64,000 bases of DNA from Pythium myriotylum (taxonomy: Eukaryota > Oomycota > Peronosporomycetes > Pythiales > Pythiaceae): assembly GCA_023091665.1 (NCBI GenBank), contig JALJCQ010000023.1, positions 372,001 through 436,000 on the forward strand. Reading direction: 5' to 3'. Shown here piece after piece: positions 20,755 to 32,028 of the stretch (within the stretch, counting starts at the first letter, position 1; every line of letters begins with the position of its first letter). The notes below the pieces were generated by a model. The model ran no database searches, was not told the origin of the DNA, and saw only the letters and a list, made by a program, of their open reading frames with translations. The translations under genes and the position numbers were made by a program.

Positions 20755-22473
20755 TCAGTCATCGTCAGCGCCGCTGAGATTCTGCGCGAGATGGAGTTTT
20801 TCTTTGATGCTGATGAGCTCGATCCTGAACACCAGCGTCGCGTTCGGTGGAATCTTTGGAGGTCGGCCCTTGACGCCGTAAGCCAGCATGGGTGCCATGG
20901 TCACCTTCGAGGTCTCACCCACGCTCATTCGCTGCAGCGCAAGATCGAACCCCTTAACGAGGTGGCCGGCACCGACGCAAAACTCGAGAGCGCCGCCTCG
21001 TTTGCGCGTCGACTCGAACACCGCGCCGCTTTTCTCAAACGTGCCGACGTAATGGACGCGCACATACTGGCCCGGGACAGGGAAGTTGAGACCGTCCCCT
21101 TGGAATTCAACGTCCATCTTGAGTCCTTCGACCTGCACCATCCTCGCGGCTCGCTCAGCTGCTAGCTGCGCCTCGTAGGCCTCGTAAGCGGCACGGTCGA
21201 TCTCTTGCTGACGCCGTCGCTCTTCCTCCAGTTTCCGACGCTTTTCGCGTTTAGCAGCAAGACGCTTCTGCTCGGCGATGAGATCAGCGTTCCACCACTC
21301 ATAGACCAGCGTCTTGGACGCCTGCATAACGTCGTTGAGCTCGTTCAAAACGCCCTGCGCGATGCCCAGGTCCAGCAGCGCAGCGAACCCACTGCGCTTG
21401 GCGCCATCTTTCATCATGGTTGCCACGATCTGCAAAAACTCAATGAATCCGATCGATCCGCTTCCATCGGCGTCGACCTCAGCGAGGATTGAGCGCAAGT
21501 CAAACTCTTCTACCTTCCGACCGAGCTTCTTGATTAAGGCCTGGATCTCGTGCTCTTCGATCGATCCGCTGCCGTCCAAATCCAGCTTCATGAACTGGCG
21601 CTTGAGGTTTTCAAGTTCTTTTGGTCCAAAGAGTAGCGCAAGCTCGAGCGAAGCGGCGTACTGATTCCTGTCTTTCTGACGACGCAGGATCTGAAGGAAC
21701 TCATCGAAGTCAACCTCCCCGTTGCCGTTGGCGTCCACTTGTCGAATCATATCCTGGACGTTTTGAAGCGTAAGCTGCTCACCAAGAGTCTGCATGAGCT
21801 TCAGAAGCTCTTTGGCACTGATTGACCCGCTTTTGTCCGAGTCGTAGTAATCGAATTGCTTCCTCGCAAGTTCTCGCTCGTGGACAGTGTATCCGAGAGC
21901 GTCACGTTCTTCCCCGTCGTCCTCCACGTCTTGGTTTACTCCTTCCCCCTCTTCTTCTCCTTCCTCCTCCTCCTCCTCTGCCTCGTCGTCTTGATCCCCA
22001 CTGTCGTCACCGCTAATATCCTCAAGCCTCGTTCCATCGTCCACTTTGCGGTCAACTTCTTCGCCTCCATAAACGCCGGTGATTGCGATATCCTCGTCGC
22101 CCTTGAGAAGCTTCGGCTTCTCCCACGTCGTCTCACCAGTGCGCTTGTTGTGATAGTAGTATCTTCCTGACTCCTTGTCGTAGAACCTGGCAAAGACGCT
22201 CTCCAGTAAGAGTCGGAACTGCTTCTTGGCATGTCGTCGACGAAAGAGCCGCTGGATTGTGGTGGCCGCTTCGACGCGCCGTTCGTCGAACTCCCCGTGG
22301 TCTCGGATGGGTTGCACAAGGGTCGACGCTCGTAAAGGAGAATCCAGCAGATTCATGCTCTGTCTGGTTGTGACCGGGGCTTTAGCATCAACCCTTCGCA
22401 AAGACACAAAACGACCCACCTCGAGCGAGAAATCGGCGACTCCACGCAACCTTTCGAAAGAAATAAAGAACAT
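20755..22473 (-). CDS. WW / four EF-hand / FKBP prolyl isomerase fusion protein
   Basis: A single frame of 572 aa with an unusual domain order. An IQ-like helix (70-88, ATTIQRLFRRRHAKKQF) is followed by a WW domain (about 94-122, RYYYHNKRTGETTWEKP) and an acidic linker (150-190, a run of Glu/Asp). Four EF-hands follow with complete calcium loops at 211-222 (DSDKSGSISAKE), 247-258 (DANGNGEVDFDE), 298-309 (DLDGSGSIEEHE) and 334-345 (DADGSGSIGFIE). Next come a charged coiled coil (395-445) and a C-terminal FKBP-type peptidyl-prolyl isomerase (about 453-558, VRVHYVGTFE, VFESTRKRG, VKGFDLALQRMSVGE, YGVKGRPPKIPPN). The protein is likely calcium-regulated, binds proline-rich ligands through WW and isomerises prolyl bonds. 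A downstream ATG (residue 40) could also serve as start. No introns. Confidence 0.88.
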   Translation of the reverse strand: MFFISFERLRGVADFSLEVGRFVSLRRVDAKAPVTTRQSMNLLDSPLRASTLVQPIRDHGEFDERRVEAATTIQRLFRRRHAKKQFRLLLESVFARFYDKESGRYYYHNKRTGETTWEKPKLLKGDEDIAITGVYGGEEVDRKVDDGTRLEDISGDDSGDQDDEAEEEEEEGEEEGEGVNQDVEDDGEERDALGYTVHERELARKQFDYYDSDKSGSISAKELLKLMQTLGEQLTLQNVQDMIRQVDANGNGEVDFDEFLQILRRQKDRNQYAASLELALLFGPKELENLKRQFMKLDLDGSGSIEEHEIQALIKKLGRKVEEFDLRSILAEVDADGSGSIGFIEFLQIVATMMKDGAKRSGFAALLDLGIAQGVLNELNDVMQASKTLVYEWWNADLIAEQKRLAAKREKRRKLEEERRRQQEIDRAAYEAYEAQLAAERAARMVQVEGLKMDVEFQGDGLNFPVPGQYVRVHYVGTFEKSGAVFESTRKRGGALEFCVGAGHLVKGFDLALQRMSVGETSKVTMAPMLAYGVKGRPPKIPPNATLVFRIELISIKEKLHLAQNLSGADDD

Positions 22474-22608
22474 TGAAACTAGGACAGCTTTAGATGCACA
22501 CTCTTTGGCTATTCAAGGGGTGAAAAGGGTCGCGCAGAGGCGCGTTAATAAGAGTACAGTCACAAAACGAAAAAGCTAGTCGTCCAAAATGAGAGGGCAA
22601 GCAACCGC

Positions 22609-24588
22609 TTACAACTCGTCGTGGTCGTCTTCTTCCTCGTCGTCACCGCCCTCCGGAGCACCGCCACCCGCCTGGTAAACCTTCGACATGATCGGGTTGA
22701 CGATCTTCTCAACCTCCTTCTGCTTGGCCTCGAAGTCGTCCTTGTTCGACTCCTGGTTGTCCTCGAGCCAATCCATGGCGTCCTGGACAGCCTTGAGCAC
22801 AGTCTCCTTGTCGTCCTCCTCAATCTTGTCGGCAAGCTTCTCTTCAACGCTGTTCTTCAGGCTGTACAAGTACCCTTCGAGAGCGTTACGGCCGTCAATG
22901 CGGTCCTTGACCTTCTTGTCCTCATCGGCAAACTCTTCAGCCTCCTTAACCATGCGCTCAATCTCCTCCTGCGACAGGCGACCCTTCTCGGCCGTGATCG
23001 TGATCTTCTCCGCCTTCCCGGTGCCCTTATCCTCAGCACCGACCTGGAGAATTCCGTTCGCATCGAGCTCAAAGCTGACCTCAATCTGCGGAACACCACG
23101 CGGGGCAGGCGGGATACCCGTGAGCTCGAACTTGCCGAGCATACGGTTGTCCTTCGTCATGGTACGCTCACCCTCGAAGACCTGGATAAGCACAGCCGGC
23201 TGGTTGTCCTGGTAGGTCGAGAAGGTCTGCGACTTCTTGGTCGGAATAACCGTGTTACGGTTGATGAGCTTGGTCATGACACCACCGACAGTCTCAATAC
23301 CAAGCGAGAGCGGCACGACGTCAATGAGGAGGATATCCTTCGTGGTATCGTCCTGCTCACCGCCCAAGATACCGCCCTGGACAGCAGCACCGAAGGCAAC
23401 AGCCTCGTCAGGGTTCACGCCGCGCGAAGGCTCCTTGCCGTTGAAGTAATCCTTAATGAGCTGCTGGACCTTCGGAATACGGGTCGAGCCACCAACAAGC
23501 ACGATCTCGTCAACCTCCGACTTCTTCAAGCCACCGTCCTTGAGGACCTTCTCAACGGGCCCAAGAGTCTTCTTGAACAGGTCCTCGTTGAGCTTCTCGA
23601 AACGGGCACGCGAAAGCGCCTCCGTGAAATCCTCTCCGTCGAGGAGCGACTCAATCTCCAGACGAGCCTGAGCCTGGGTAGAGAGGGCACGCTTCACACG
23701 CTCAGCCTCGCGACGAAGCTTCTGAAGCGCACGCTTGTCAGTGCCGATATCAATGTTCTTGTCCTTCTTCCACTTCTTGATGAAGTACTGCATGATACGC
23801 TGGTCGAAGTCCTCACCGCCCAGGTGCGTATCACCGTTGGTGGCAAGCACCTCGAAGACACCACCATCAATGGCGAGGAGCGTGACATCGAAGGTACCGC
23901 CGCCAAGATCGAAGACGAGAACGTTCTTCTCGCCCTGGGCCTTCTTGTCAATACCGTAGGCAATGGCAGCGGCCGTCGGCTCGTTGATGATACGCTGCAC
24001 GGTCATACCAGCAATCGTGCCGGCATCCTTGGTGGCCTGACGCTGCGCATCGTTGAAGTAGGCTGGCACCGTGACGACGGCATCGTACACCTCACGGCCA
24101 ATGTAGGCCTCGGCGATCTGCTTCATCTTGGTGAGCACCATGGCCGAGATCTCTTCCGGCGAGAACTGCTTGTTCTCACCCTTGATCTTGACCTGGATGA
24201 ACGGCTTGCCATCCTTGTTGACAACTTCGAACGGAAGCAGCTTCTTGTCCGCCTGCACCGACTTGTCGTTGTACGAGCGACCGATGAGACGCTTGACGTC
24301 GAAGAGCGTCTTCTCTGGGTTGATGGTGGCCTGGTTCTTGGCGCCATCACCAATGAGACGCTCGTCGTTCGAGTCCCACGCGACATACGAGGGCGTGATA
24401 CGGTTACCCTGGTCGTTGGCAATGATCTCGACCTTCTGGTCCTTGTAGACGCCGACGCACGAGTACGTGGTGCCGAGATCGATGCCGATGACGGGGCCGC
24501 GCGGGCCGTTCTTGTTGTCGTCGTCGGCGGCGTAGGCCACGCTGGCCATGCCGACGGCCGCGAGCGCCAGGATCTTGCAGATGTTCAT
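22609..24588 (-). CDS. BiP: ER lumenal Hsp70 chaperone BiP
   Basis: 659 aa, intronless. A signal peptide ([19 protein letters not shown]) is followed by an Hsp70 ATPase domain with [13 protein letters not shown], the [14 protein letters not shown] phosphate motif and [17 protein letters not shown] loops. Then come the hydrophobic linker region, the substrate-binding domain ([18 protein letters not shown]) and a C-terminal lid. It ends in HDEL, the ER retention signal. BiP folds secretory proteins and controls the unfolded-protein response. The frame is open upstream to 24711, but ATG 24588 gives the signal peptide and is chosen. Codon choice is strongly biased, as expected of a highly expressed gene, and this leaves a long spurious antisense frame. 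Candidate stress elements lie upstream. Confidence 0.96.
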   Translation of the reverse strand: MNICKILALAAVGMASVAYAADDDNKNGPRGPVIGIDLGTTYSCVGVYKDQKVEIIANDQGNRITPSYVAWDSNDERLIGDGAKNQATINPEKTLFDVKRLIGRSYNDKSVQADKKLLPFEVVNKDGKPFIQVKIKGENKQFSPEEISAMVLTKMKQIAEAYIGREVYDAVVTVPAYFNDAQRQATKDAGTIAGMTVQRIINEPTAAAIAYGIDKKAQGEKNVLVFDLGGGTFDVTLLAIDGGVFEVLATNGDTHLGGEDFDQRIMQYFIKKWKKDKNIDIGTDKRALQKLRREAERVKRALSTQAQARLEIESLLDGEDFTEALSRARFEKLNEDLFKKTLGPVEKVLKDGGLKKSEVDEIVLVGGSTRIPKVQQLIKDYFNGKEPSRGVNPDEAVAFGAAVQGGILGGEQDDTTKDILLIDVVPLSLGIETVGGVMTKLINRNTVIPTKKSQTFSTYQDNQPAVLIQVFEGERTMTKDNRMLGKFELTGIPPAPRGVPQIEVSFELDANGILQVGAEDKGTGKAEKITITAEKGRLSQEEIERMVKEAEEFADEDKKVKDRIDGRNALEGYLYSLKNSVEEKLADKIEEDDKETVLKAVQDAMDWLEDNQESNKDDFEAKQKEVEKIVNPIMSKVYQAGGGAPEGGDDEEEDDHDEL

Positions 24589-24686
24589 GCTGGGCGAGGG
24601 GCTGGTCCTTCCTTTCAGGCGATCGGGAAAAAAGGAGAATGAGCTTGCGAAGAGGATCCGTCTTTTGCGATCCAAAATGCCCCGAT

Positions 24687-24694
24687 TTCTAGAA
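24687..24694. promoter_or_regulatory. candidate heat-shock element core upstream of BiP
   Basis: TTCTAGAA, an inverted nTTC/GAAn pair, lies about 100 bp upstream of the BiP start codon, with a further GAA at 24704-24706. HSF binds alternating GAA/TTC units spaced by two bases. Only two units fit that spacing, so the site is tentative. Confidence 0.35.
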
Positions 24695-24835
24695 AGAGCC
24701 GCAGAAACCACTTGAGTTCACTATGTCATACAATGCCCAAGTGACTCAGGCGCCCAAGTTGCCACGCGTTTGATGCCAAAGGCAACAGAAGGGTACACGG
24801 AAGCGAGCACTGTGCAGATCCGCTTAAGTACGGGC

Positions 24836-24843
24836 TGACGTGG
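24836..24843 (+). promoter_or_regulatory. candidate unfolded-protein-response element upstream of BiP
   Basis: TGACGTGG matches the UPRE recognised by XBP1/ATF6-type bZIP factors and lies about 250 bp upstream of the BiP start. A second CACGTGGC is at 25039-25046. Chance matches of this length are expected about twice per window, so position is the main support. Confidence 0.35.
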
Positions 24844-25418
24844 CAGAGCGGGTCCGGGTCTCGACTCCGGCGCACGGCAAGCCTTGTTGGGCCAGAGCTC
24901 ACCACAGCTCGTAGGAGTGGTGCCGCGCGCTCGTTCTCACGCCTGAGGGAGGGATCCGCCGGCCGAGAGCCGTCGCAGGACACGCGTGAAGGCCTCCACC
25001 ACGCCGTCCATGGTTCCCAGGCTTTCGTCTCGGGAAACACGTGGCATCTTGGACAGTCAAGCCGACTGACGTATGCTGCTGTGGTTGGCCGAAACCGAGA
25101 TTGAGACGCTCGTTTCAGCCAATCAAATGTTTTGAAGCCATGTTGAAGTGACAGGAAGCTGACACGCGGCGAACCCACACTTGCAACGATGTCCAAATTC
25201 TTGTGGTCTCGACCGGTGCCGCGTGGAATCTCATTACAGCGAGAACGCCGTGCTTGCTCTGGCGGTGCACGCTATGCTGCGGAGTTGAACGGATGGTAAG
25301 GAGAAAGTGCCAACCAACACTCAGTGCGCATCGTTGTTACGAAGAATACCAATCAAAACCTTTGCTATGGACTTCGGGCGAGACCTCATTTGAGTTAGTG
25401 TTCGTTCTCCAGCTTTAG

Positions 25419-26553
25419 TTAATATGGCGCAGCACCGGGGGACCGCTGTGCTCCACCGTACGTGAACCGCTGCTTCTTTTCCGCCGGCTTGAGAATTTGG
25501 AATGAGCACATTAGGTTCTCGTCAATCGACATCATCGCACCAGCGTTGTCAAACTCCCCACAATAATTCGGAGCAGAGAAGAGCGTGACGAGCTGGCGCT
25601 TGGCAAAGAATTCGTAGCCATCCTCAACAACTTGGTGTGCGCGGCAGATTAGCTCCAAATCGTGTCGTTTGAGGAATTGCCTTACAATGTCGGGGCCAAA
25701 AGTAAACGAGATCCCCCGGTCGTTCTCACCCCATCCCATGATGTCCTTGTCCGGATCGGCCCAGAGAAGATCGCTGAGAAGCCCAGTGTCGGGAACATCG
25801 GTCGGTCGCAGCAAGCGTTTGATCTGCTCCAACTGGCTCAACTCTGGAGAAAGCCCACCGTGCATACAGATGATCTTCTCGTCGATCACGGCGGCGACTG
25901 GCAAGCAGTTGAAGCAGTCTGTGAACGTCTTCCACAATTTGATATTGTAGCGGCGTTTGCCTGAAACAGAGATTGTCATGAATATAACTCAAGTAGCTCT
26001 TGGCATCATTTGACTCACACTCGTCGTAGAAGCCGTAAATGCGGTTGATGGATGCGCATTCATGGTTTCCGCGAAGAATGAAGAAGTTCTCGGGGTACTT
26101 GATCTTGAATGCTAGGAGCAAGCAGATTGTCTCGAGGCTCTGCTTCCCGCGATCGACATAGTCACTGTATTTGGCATAAACTCGCATTAGTTTTGTTGTT
26201 GAGCCACCGACCAGGACACAGTTCTCACCCAAGGAAGAGATAGTTTGCGTCCGGGGGAAACCCGCCGTATTCAAACAAGCGCAGCAAGTCGTAGTACTGG
26301 CCGTGGATGTCGCCTACATGCGTATGGTAGAATCTACAGACTGCAGGTGGCTCCTACTAGTGACGATGAACGCACCGCAAACTTTGATCGGCGCCTCAAG
26401 TTCTAAGAGCATCGGCTGACTGAGGAAGACATCGCGCGAGTGGATGCAAAGCCCGCGGATCTCCGCCTCGGTCAGCTGAACTTCTTTGCCTGGGCGCGCG
26501 TTGCGCACGCTCAGGAGCTTCTCGATGATTGCGTCCACGTTCAGCGCCTCCAT
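25419..26553 (-). CDS. PP1: protein phosphatase PP1 catalytic subunit
   Basis: Four exons, 26553-26376, 26313-26229, 26164-26019 and 25960-25419, give 316 aa, the normal PP1c length. PPP-family signatures are complete after splicing: [18 protein letters not shown] (the first Gly codon split by intron 1), [14 protein letters not shown] (split by intron 2), [21 protein letters not shown] and [15 protein letters not shown]. They hold the two-metal catalytic site, and [17 protein letters not shown] follows. PP1 dephosphorylates Ser/Thr on many substrates through regulatory subunits that bind an RVxF groove. The C-terminal tail is short and lacks the TPPR site of vertebrate PP1. It is divergent from the hydrolase gene at 26883. 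Introns are 58-64 nt. Confidence 0.95.
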
Positions 26554-26882
26554 CAGTGTTATCTATCTCTTCTACTTTCTAATCCTTCTGCGCCCAGTGA
26601 GAACGAGGAATGCGAGCGCGCGGCGGGCGACGACGTCGAGGAGAAGGCGGCGGCGATGGAGCTTCTTACCGACAATCACTCACGGAGCTCTTCGTGCGTC
26701 TGGCCTCAAGACAAAGTGACCCGTGAGTAATGAACCCGCGTGGGTCAACACGCCAAAATGCAGCACCCCCACTCGGCCCGTTTGGTTGAGTTTGAAGACC
26801 CACCCGTTGTATAATCAGAACTGAGTCCACGTACGACTACGAAAACATCTGAGCAGATCGAAACGGCTCAGGAGGAAGCACC
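26554..26882. other. divergent upstream region of PP1 and the MBL hydrolase
   Basis: 329 bp between two divergent start codons, presumably carrying both promoters. No gene seen. Confidence 0.5.
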
Positions 26883-27836
26883 ATGGAGGTTGTCGTGCTC
26901 GGCTGCGGCCCCTCGTCCGCGATTCCGGCCATGCGCTGCGTGCTCGCCGGGAAGTGCGCCGTGTGTCTGGAGGCCCATGCGAACCCGCTTTCGAAAAACC
27001 GTCGTCTGAACCCGAGTCTCCTCGTGCGCGTCGTCGACAGGGATGCCAACATACTAATCGACTGCGGTAAAACCTTCCGTGAGTCTGTGCTCCGTGTGCT
27101 GCCGTCACTCGGTGCTAGCCACGTTGACGCCGTTGTGCTCACGCACGGGCATGCTGACGCGTGCCTTGGGCTCGACGATCTTCGTGAAGTGCAACGCTTC
27201 GACACGACAATTGACAAAGATACCGGCGAGAGTATCAAGAAACCGCATGAACCCATGGGCCTTCACTGCAGTGCACTCACGAAGGAGGAGATGGGCGACA
27301 AGTTCGAGTATCTCATGGAGAAAGAGGAAGAGAGAGCCCAGAGAGAAGCAAACATCACACCAGTGCCCTTCCGCTGGGTTGCCAAGCTCCAATGGAAACT
27401 CTTCGACTGGTTTCAGCCTTTCTCCGTTTGTGGGATGAGCATGGTTCCGTTCCCTGTCATCCACGGCAAGGGTTACCTATCCAGCGCGTTCGAGTTTGGT
27501 TCTGAGTTTGGTGTACGCTTCGTATACATATCTGACGTGAGCGAACTGACGGATGACGCACGTGCGTTCCTCAACGATGCGTCGAAGCCACCAATCGATG
27601 TGCTCATCATCGATGCGCTTTACGTAACAAGTTATCACTCAACCCACATGAACCTCCAAGACGTACTTCGCGAAATCCGCACCATCAGGCCCAAGCAGAC
27701 GCTTCTGACTGGTATGAGCCATGAGTTTGACTATGAACGCGAGAGCGCCACCCTTCGTGCGATCTCGGATAATGAAGGATTGAACATCGCCATGGCGTAC
27801 GATGGCCTAAGGCTCTCGTTCCCAGGTAGTTCGTAG
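26883..27836 (+). CDS. metallo-beta-lactamase-fold hydrolase
   Basis: 317 aa, no intron. The metal-binding motif H88-G-H90-A-D92 (VVLTHGHADACLGLDDLR) is followed by further expected ligands in PVIHGKG (His), YISDVSEL (Asp) and TGMSHEFDYE (His). The fold includes LVRVVDRDANILIDCG and LLTGMSH. The closest family I recall is the PhnP-like phosphodiesterase group, including fungal uncharacterised hydrolases of this size. These have an insertion between the first and second metal motifs, here a Glu/Lys-rich segment around residues 115-165. The substrate is unknown. No targeting signal is obvious. The first ATG sits in CACCATGG, a strong Kozak-like context. Confidence 0.83.
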   Translation: MEVVVLGCGPSSAIPAMRCVLAGKCAVCLEAHANPLSKNRRLNPSLLVRVVDRDANILIDCGKTFRESVLRVLPSLGASHVDAVVLTHGHADACLGLDDLREVQRFDTTIDKDTGESIKKPHEPMGLHCSALTKEEMGDKFEYLMEKEEERAQREANITPVPFRWVAKLQWKLFDWFQPFSVCGMSMVPFPVIHGKGYLSSAFEFGSEFGVRFVYISDVSELTDDARAFLNDASKPPIDVLIIDALYVTSYHSTHMNLQDVLREIRTIRPKQTLLTGMSHEFDYERESATLRAISDNEGLNIAMAYDGLRLSFPGSS

Positions 27837-28057
27837 AACTAGGTAAGTAGTGAGGGATCTCCCTTTCAAGCTAGAGTATGTTTCAACTCGGAGTGATGGG
27901 TAAATACACTACGGCCTTCGGTCAGGTCGAAAATAGGCAAGTCAACTGTTGTCTTCTGCACATCTGAGTAAGGAACGATAGATAGTAATTCGTCTTCATT
28001 TGAAACCGATGGGCATTCGACATTGATCGAGTCCGCTAAAGAATGAAGCCAACCAAA

Positions 28058-30124
28058 CTACGCCTCAATTGAGGGCAACAGTAAGTTGCGCTCTTTCATT
28101 TGCGCCACGAGTTGAGGAACATTGATTGTCGATAATGCCGAGGAAGGTGCCAATTTGGTACTCAGTGCCGCGAAGAGGCGTTCGAAACAACGTGCAATGT
28201 ACGGTAAGAAGGTGAGGGCAAATACCTGCATCCCCAGAAACACCAGTAAGCACTTGTTGTGATTTCTCAAAAGACAACACCAACCTCGTTCATGTCTCGA
28301 ATCGAGTCCGAAAGACTGGTGGTTTTGTTGGGTCGCGGCACGTCTTTCGTTGGCTCATCATTGGATCGAGGCTTCAACTTTAACTGATTGCCTCGACAAA
28401 ACTCGTCGATCGCCATTAACACAGCACCAAGCGCATCTTGGAGTTTCAGGGTGAGTCGACTTTGTAGGGATGTGATCGTGCAAAGTCGAAGGTCGTTAAA
28501 TGAGGTCAGGAAAGAGTTCGTTAGTTCGGCGAGAATTGGGAACGACATCAGCACTCGAGGCGGTGAGAAATCTTCGTTGCTGTTACTGGAGAACGCGACC
28601 CCCTGAGAGTTAGCCAGCGCATTGCGATACGAAGCCAACACGATTGGCGTTTTTGAGCCAGAGGAAGTCGAGTTACTCAAGGAGTGGCAAGCTAAGCTCT
28701 CTTGGAAATCTCGGCGGGCTCCTTCCCAAATTTCAGACATGCGATCAAAAACGTGGTCCTCGAAGTAAACGACCAACATTGCACGAAAGTCCACCCCAAC
28801 CCGACCTAACGAACCCCCAAAAAATAGGCTTTGTTCAATGACGGTCGAGAGCGAGCTGAAATCTTCGATTTTAGGAAGTTGCCTAAGATTACAATCAACA
28901 ATTTTAGCGGTTTCGTCAAGTTCTCGAGGGGCAGACCACTCCAGCCGGACTACCTCATCAACACCTGGATAAAATCGGCCACCGTGGTCGTTGCCCATCG
29001 ACACAACGGCGGGTCTACTTTTCCGTCGACGTTCTCATTTCCGAAGATTGCTGAATATTGAGTTATCATGTCAAACCAACTCGTCCGTTTAACGTCGATC
29101 AACTGGATTGTCTGTGAACATATAGTCGGAAAGTTAGCGGATACTCCGGTTGAATTTATCTTGAAACACTTGTTCGTACAAATTGATACGCATCAGACGT
29201 CGAGATGTTACGTGATAGTGATGCTAACCAAGTGCTTCGGCATCGTAGGAACTCCTCTTTCAGCTGCCGTTCGTACCCCGTAGTGCCAACCGCCAACGAG
29301 CTATCGGCTGGATTATCGAGCAGCGAATCTAACCGCCTCAAATAGCTGACTATCCGAACACATAGGGCCAACTGGAGATCCTCCCGTAATTTTTGCAGCA
29401 GCTTTTCGCGAAGCAGCGTTGTCATCTGCACAACCTCGCGAATCTAACCAGAGATATTCCGTGATGACCACGAGCCGCGCCAGGGATGATATCTGATTAC
29501 TTACAAGTGTCTGAATCACGACGTTCGCTCCATTCTTGTGCGCCTTGCCATTTTGGCTCAGAAGATCGTCTTTAAAAGCATCCTTTGCGAACTGGATGAC
29601 GTCCAAAGCTGAGTCAAAAAGCTCGTTGTGGATGCAGGCTTCCAAGAGTTGAGGAATCTCTAGTAGCTCGGTCAGCTGCACAAGTAGGATACGAGCAGCC
29701 ACTGTTTGTACATGTTGGTGGCCTCCATGCAATAAACTCTACGAGCGCTGACCTCCATGTAGTGATCAAAGACGAACTGTATGTCGCTGTGCTTGGTCAC
29801 AATCGTCTCCGTTTCATCCTGAATGTTAGTGCAGAAGTGCTTCAACTCTGGGATTGCATTTGCTATACTCTCTGTTTGACTCTTCAGCTCTGTGAGCTGC
29901 CCATCATCCACCATGGTGAGCGTCTTCGAACCCACACAGCAGCGTTCTCAAGAGACAAATGGCACCTCTTGTTTGACGATGTTGGCGCTCTGGTTGCTCT
30001 GAATGAAGACGTGGTAGTTGCGCAGCACGAGTCCGCGGAGCTGCTCACTCGTCGTGTCCGCCTGGATCTGCAGCCGCCATGGCTCCTTCTTGAGCTCCTC
30101 GAGCGAGCCCGAGCGCAGCGCCAT
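28058..30124 (-). CDS. COG8: conserved oligomeric Golgi complex subunit 8
   Basis: Seven exons, 30124-29966, 29896-29738, 29675-29505, 29443-29180, 29111-28954, 28882-28285 and 28225-28058, sum to 558 aa. COG8 (Dor1 family) belongs to lobe B of the COG tether, which captures vesicles in retrograde Golgi traffic. Recognisable stretches are GSLEELKKEPWRLQ near the start, ELLEIPQLLEACIHNELFDSALD, LALCVRIVSYLRRLD, RTSWFDMITQYSAIFGNE (family LFDIITQYRAIF) and SLFFGGSLGRVGVDFRAML. The intron between exons 2 and 3 has a weak donor (GTTTAT), and the join there is the least certain. A short stretch of the human protein is missing at that point. The other introns fit consensus and phase well. Confidence 0.85.
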
Positions 30125-31005
30125 GGGGAGCTTCACCTTCAATTTGGAGCAAAATGCCAGGTCGACTCTCTAAGGTACGACACATAATACTGTATGGTTC
30201 AGGCAAAGTACGATCTACCCAAAGTGGCAGATTTACAGTGGCTCCTGTGTTGGACGATGCGGAGCCTGAAGCTCTTCCCAATCAGCACTTGCGCGACGAA
30301 ACCTCAGCATTTCACTTGAAGTTTCGCGGTGACGCACCACGATTGTGCGCCCAGGCCAACTGGAGAGGCGCCTTTCAGCGATTGTCGCAAACGCAGCAAG
30401 CTCCTGACGGCACCGCCATGATGCTTTGTGAATATGCGTCGTTCGGCGCCACGCCACACGACTCGCCGAGTTGGGATTACAAGAAACGAGCTCCTCTTCT
30501 TAATCATAATAGCGGACGAGGACTCTCATGACGCGAGTTGCTCATGACGCGGCTTCAAGTGAGGGCGACACCACCCACGTTTCCGCTTCGAACAATCCAG
30601 AAGACCCAATCCAAACGAATCATTTCTCGCCTCTGTGTCAACAGGGACGCTATCGTTCAGTCGTGCGCGACGATCCACCAATTCACCCATCGAGCAGCTC
30701 AGTCCAAAAGGATTGCGCATCAGTACGAGCCAAAGAAATGCTCACGTAAAACGTGCTTGCCTCACCCTCCGTAACTGCATAACGGTTCCTTATACTTGAA
30801 ATCTCTATAAATCGTCTTCTGGAAAGTGCCATGCAGCCATCTGTGACGCGGGCGAGGCGTCACTCTTCCAACTTGCACCAGCAGCTCCGCTCGCGTCCTG
30901 CGTGGCATCGTCCTCGCGCGTGGGAAGACGTTCCGCCCCAGGCACCAAAAGCGAGTCGCTCCCATTTCGAGATTTCCTCGCGACGACACACTTGCCCCCA
31001 ACACA
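30125..31005. other. divergent intergenic region COG8 / SET gene
   Basis: 881 bp. A 125-codon plus frame with ATG at 30154 and smaller frames on the other strand are present. None shows family resemblance or spliceable continuation. Presumed promoters of both genes. Confidence 0.45.
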
Positions 31006-31651
31006 ATGCTGCGCCACTCGCGATCGCTTCTTGCGACAACTCTCCGTGCGCACTCCGCCGCGACTCCCGCCACTGCTGTCAACACTAGCGCACCAACCCG
31101 ATACATGCCCGCGACCGCCAAGGGTCGATACATCATCGAGCAACTGAATGAACAGTGGAGGTCGTGCATTGCAGCTATCGACTTCGAGGCTGGTGACGTG
31201 ATCGGCACGGCCCCTGGCATTTTCGTACGTAACTCATGTCGAACTAACTTTGGGAAACGCACTGACCAGTTTTGACATCTTGTAGCACTCTCGACCGACG
31301 CGATTCACTGTTCAAGCAGACACAGACAAGCACCTGGAGTTTGCTGGTGGCCTCGAGTACGTCAACCATAGTTGCGAGCCGAATGCTCGACTCGTCGTTT
31401 CGGAAAACACGCCGGAAGTGGCTTTCGTCGCAACCAAGTCAATTAAAGAAGGTGAGTATGTGACGTTCGACTATGCCACGAGTGAATGGGATATGGACGA
31501 GAAGTTTGATTGTCGCTGCGGCTCGGAACACTGCCGCGGTCACATCGGCGGCGCGAAATACCTGAGTGACACTCAACTGAAGTCAGCTATGCCGCTCTTC
31601 ACGCCTAGTGTGCTGCGTCTACTCCTCACGTCCAAGCTATCTCAGTGTTGA
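31006..31651 (+). CDS. small SET-domain protein, possible mitochondrial targeting
   Basis: Exons 31006-31224 and 31286-31651 (61-nt intron) encode 194 aa. The C-terminal half of a SET methyltransferase domain is clear: GGLEYVNHSCEPNARLV (N100-H-S, the SAM/active-site motif), YVTFDYATSEWDM, then a post-SET-like cluster FDCRCGSEHCRGHIGG with cysteines able to bind zinc. The N-terminal half of the SET domain is short, as in stand-alone SET proteins of bacteria and protists. The N-terminus (LRHSRSLLATTLRAHSAATPA) is Arg/Ser/Ala-rich without acids and could be a mitochondrial presequence. An internal ATG at 31105 (MPATAKGRYIIEQL) would remove it. The substrate, histone or other protein, is unknown. 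Confidence 0.82.
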
Positions 31652-32028
31652 GTGACATAGACAACCGTGATTGTGCAGTTTAAGACTGAGCTCGCGTCCG
31701 ATTCAAGAGACTGGTGATTCTCTAATAGACGATACCTGTTCGACGTGTCTTCAGTTTGCGCCTCAGTGAAAGTTCTCATGATCGTCTCGCCTTTGTATCC
31801 TCAATCCGCACGAACATTGGATCAGTGACTACTACATTTCAGCATTCGCGTTCCGGATCTGACGTCACGAATCGTTTCTTCTGGAAGCGTCTGTACCCAT
31901 CTACATCGACGCACTTCACGACTGAATCGATCACTGAGATCCGACGTGGCGACCGAGCGTACAGTACCAACTGCCAAAGTGTACAGTACTGTACGTGCTG
32001 CGTTCTCATTGTCGTGAGGCTCGCCTCA
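31652..32028. other. convergent 3' intergenic region
   Basis: 377 bp between convergent stops of the SET gene and the giant coiled-coil gene. No gene seen. Confidence 0.5.

Larger units (their letters stand above)
24589..25418. other. upstream region of BiP, to the PP1 stop codon
   Basis: 830 bp. Apart from the candidate stress elements listed separately, only overlapping frames without family resemblance are seen. Confidence 0.5.

Noticed and set aside
20464..21165. 233-codon plus-strand frame overlapping the FKBP gene
   Set aside because: Its 3' half is antisense to conserved FKBP coding sequence and its 5' half has no resemblance to a protein family.
22621..24642. 673-codon plus-strand frame opposite BiP
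   Set aside because: It lies entirely antisense to the well-supported BiP gene. It is Leu-rich because of the codon bias of the sense strand and has no family resemblance.
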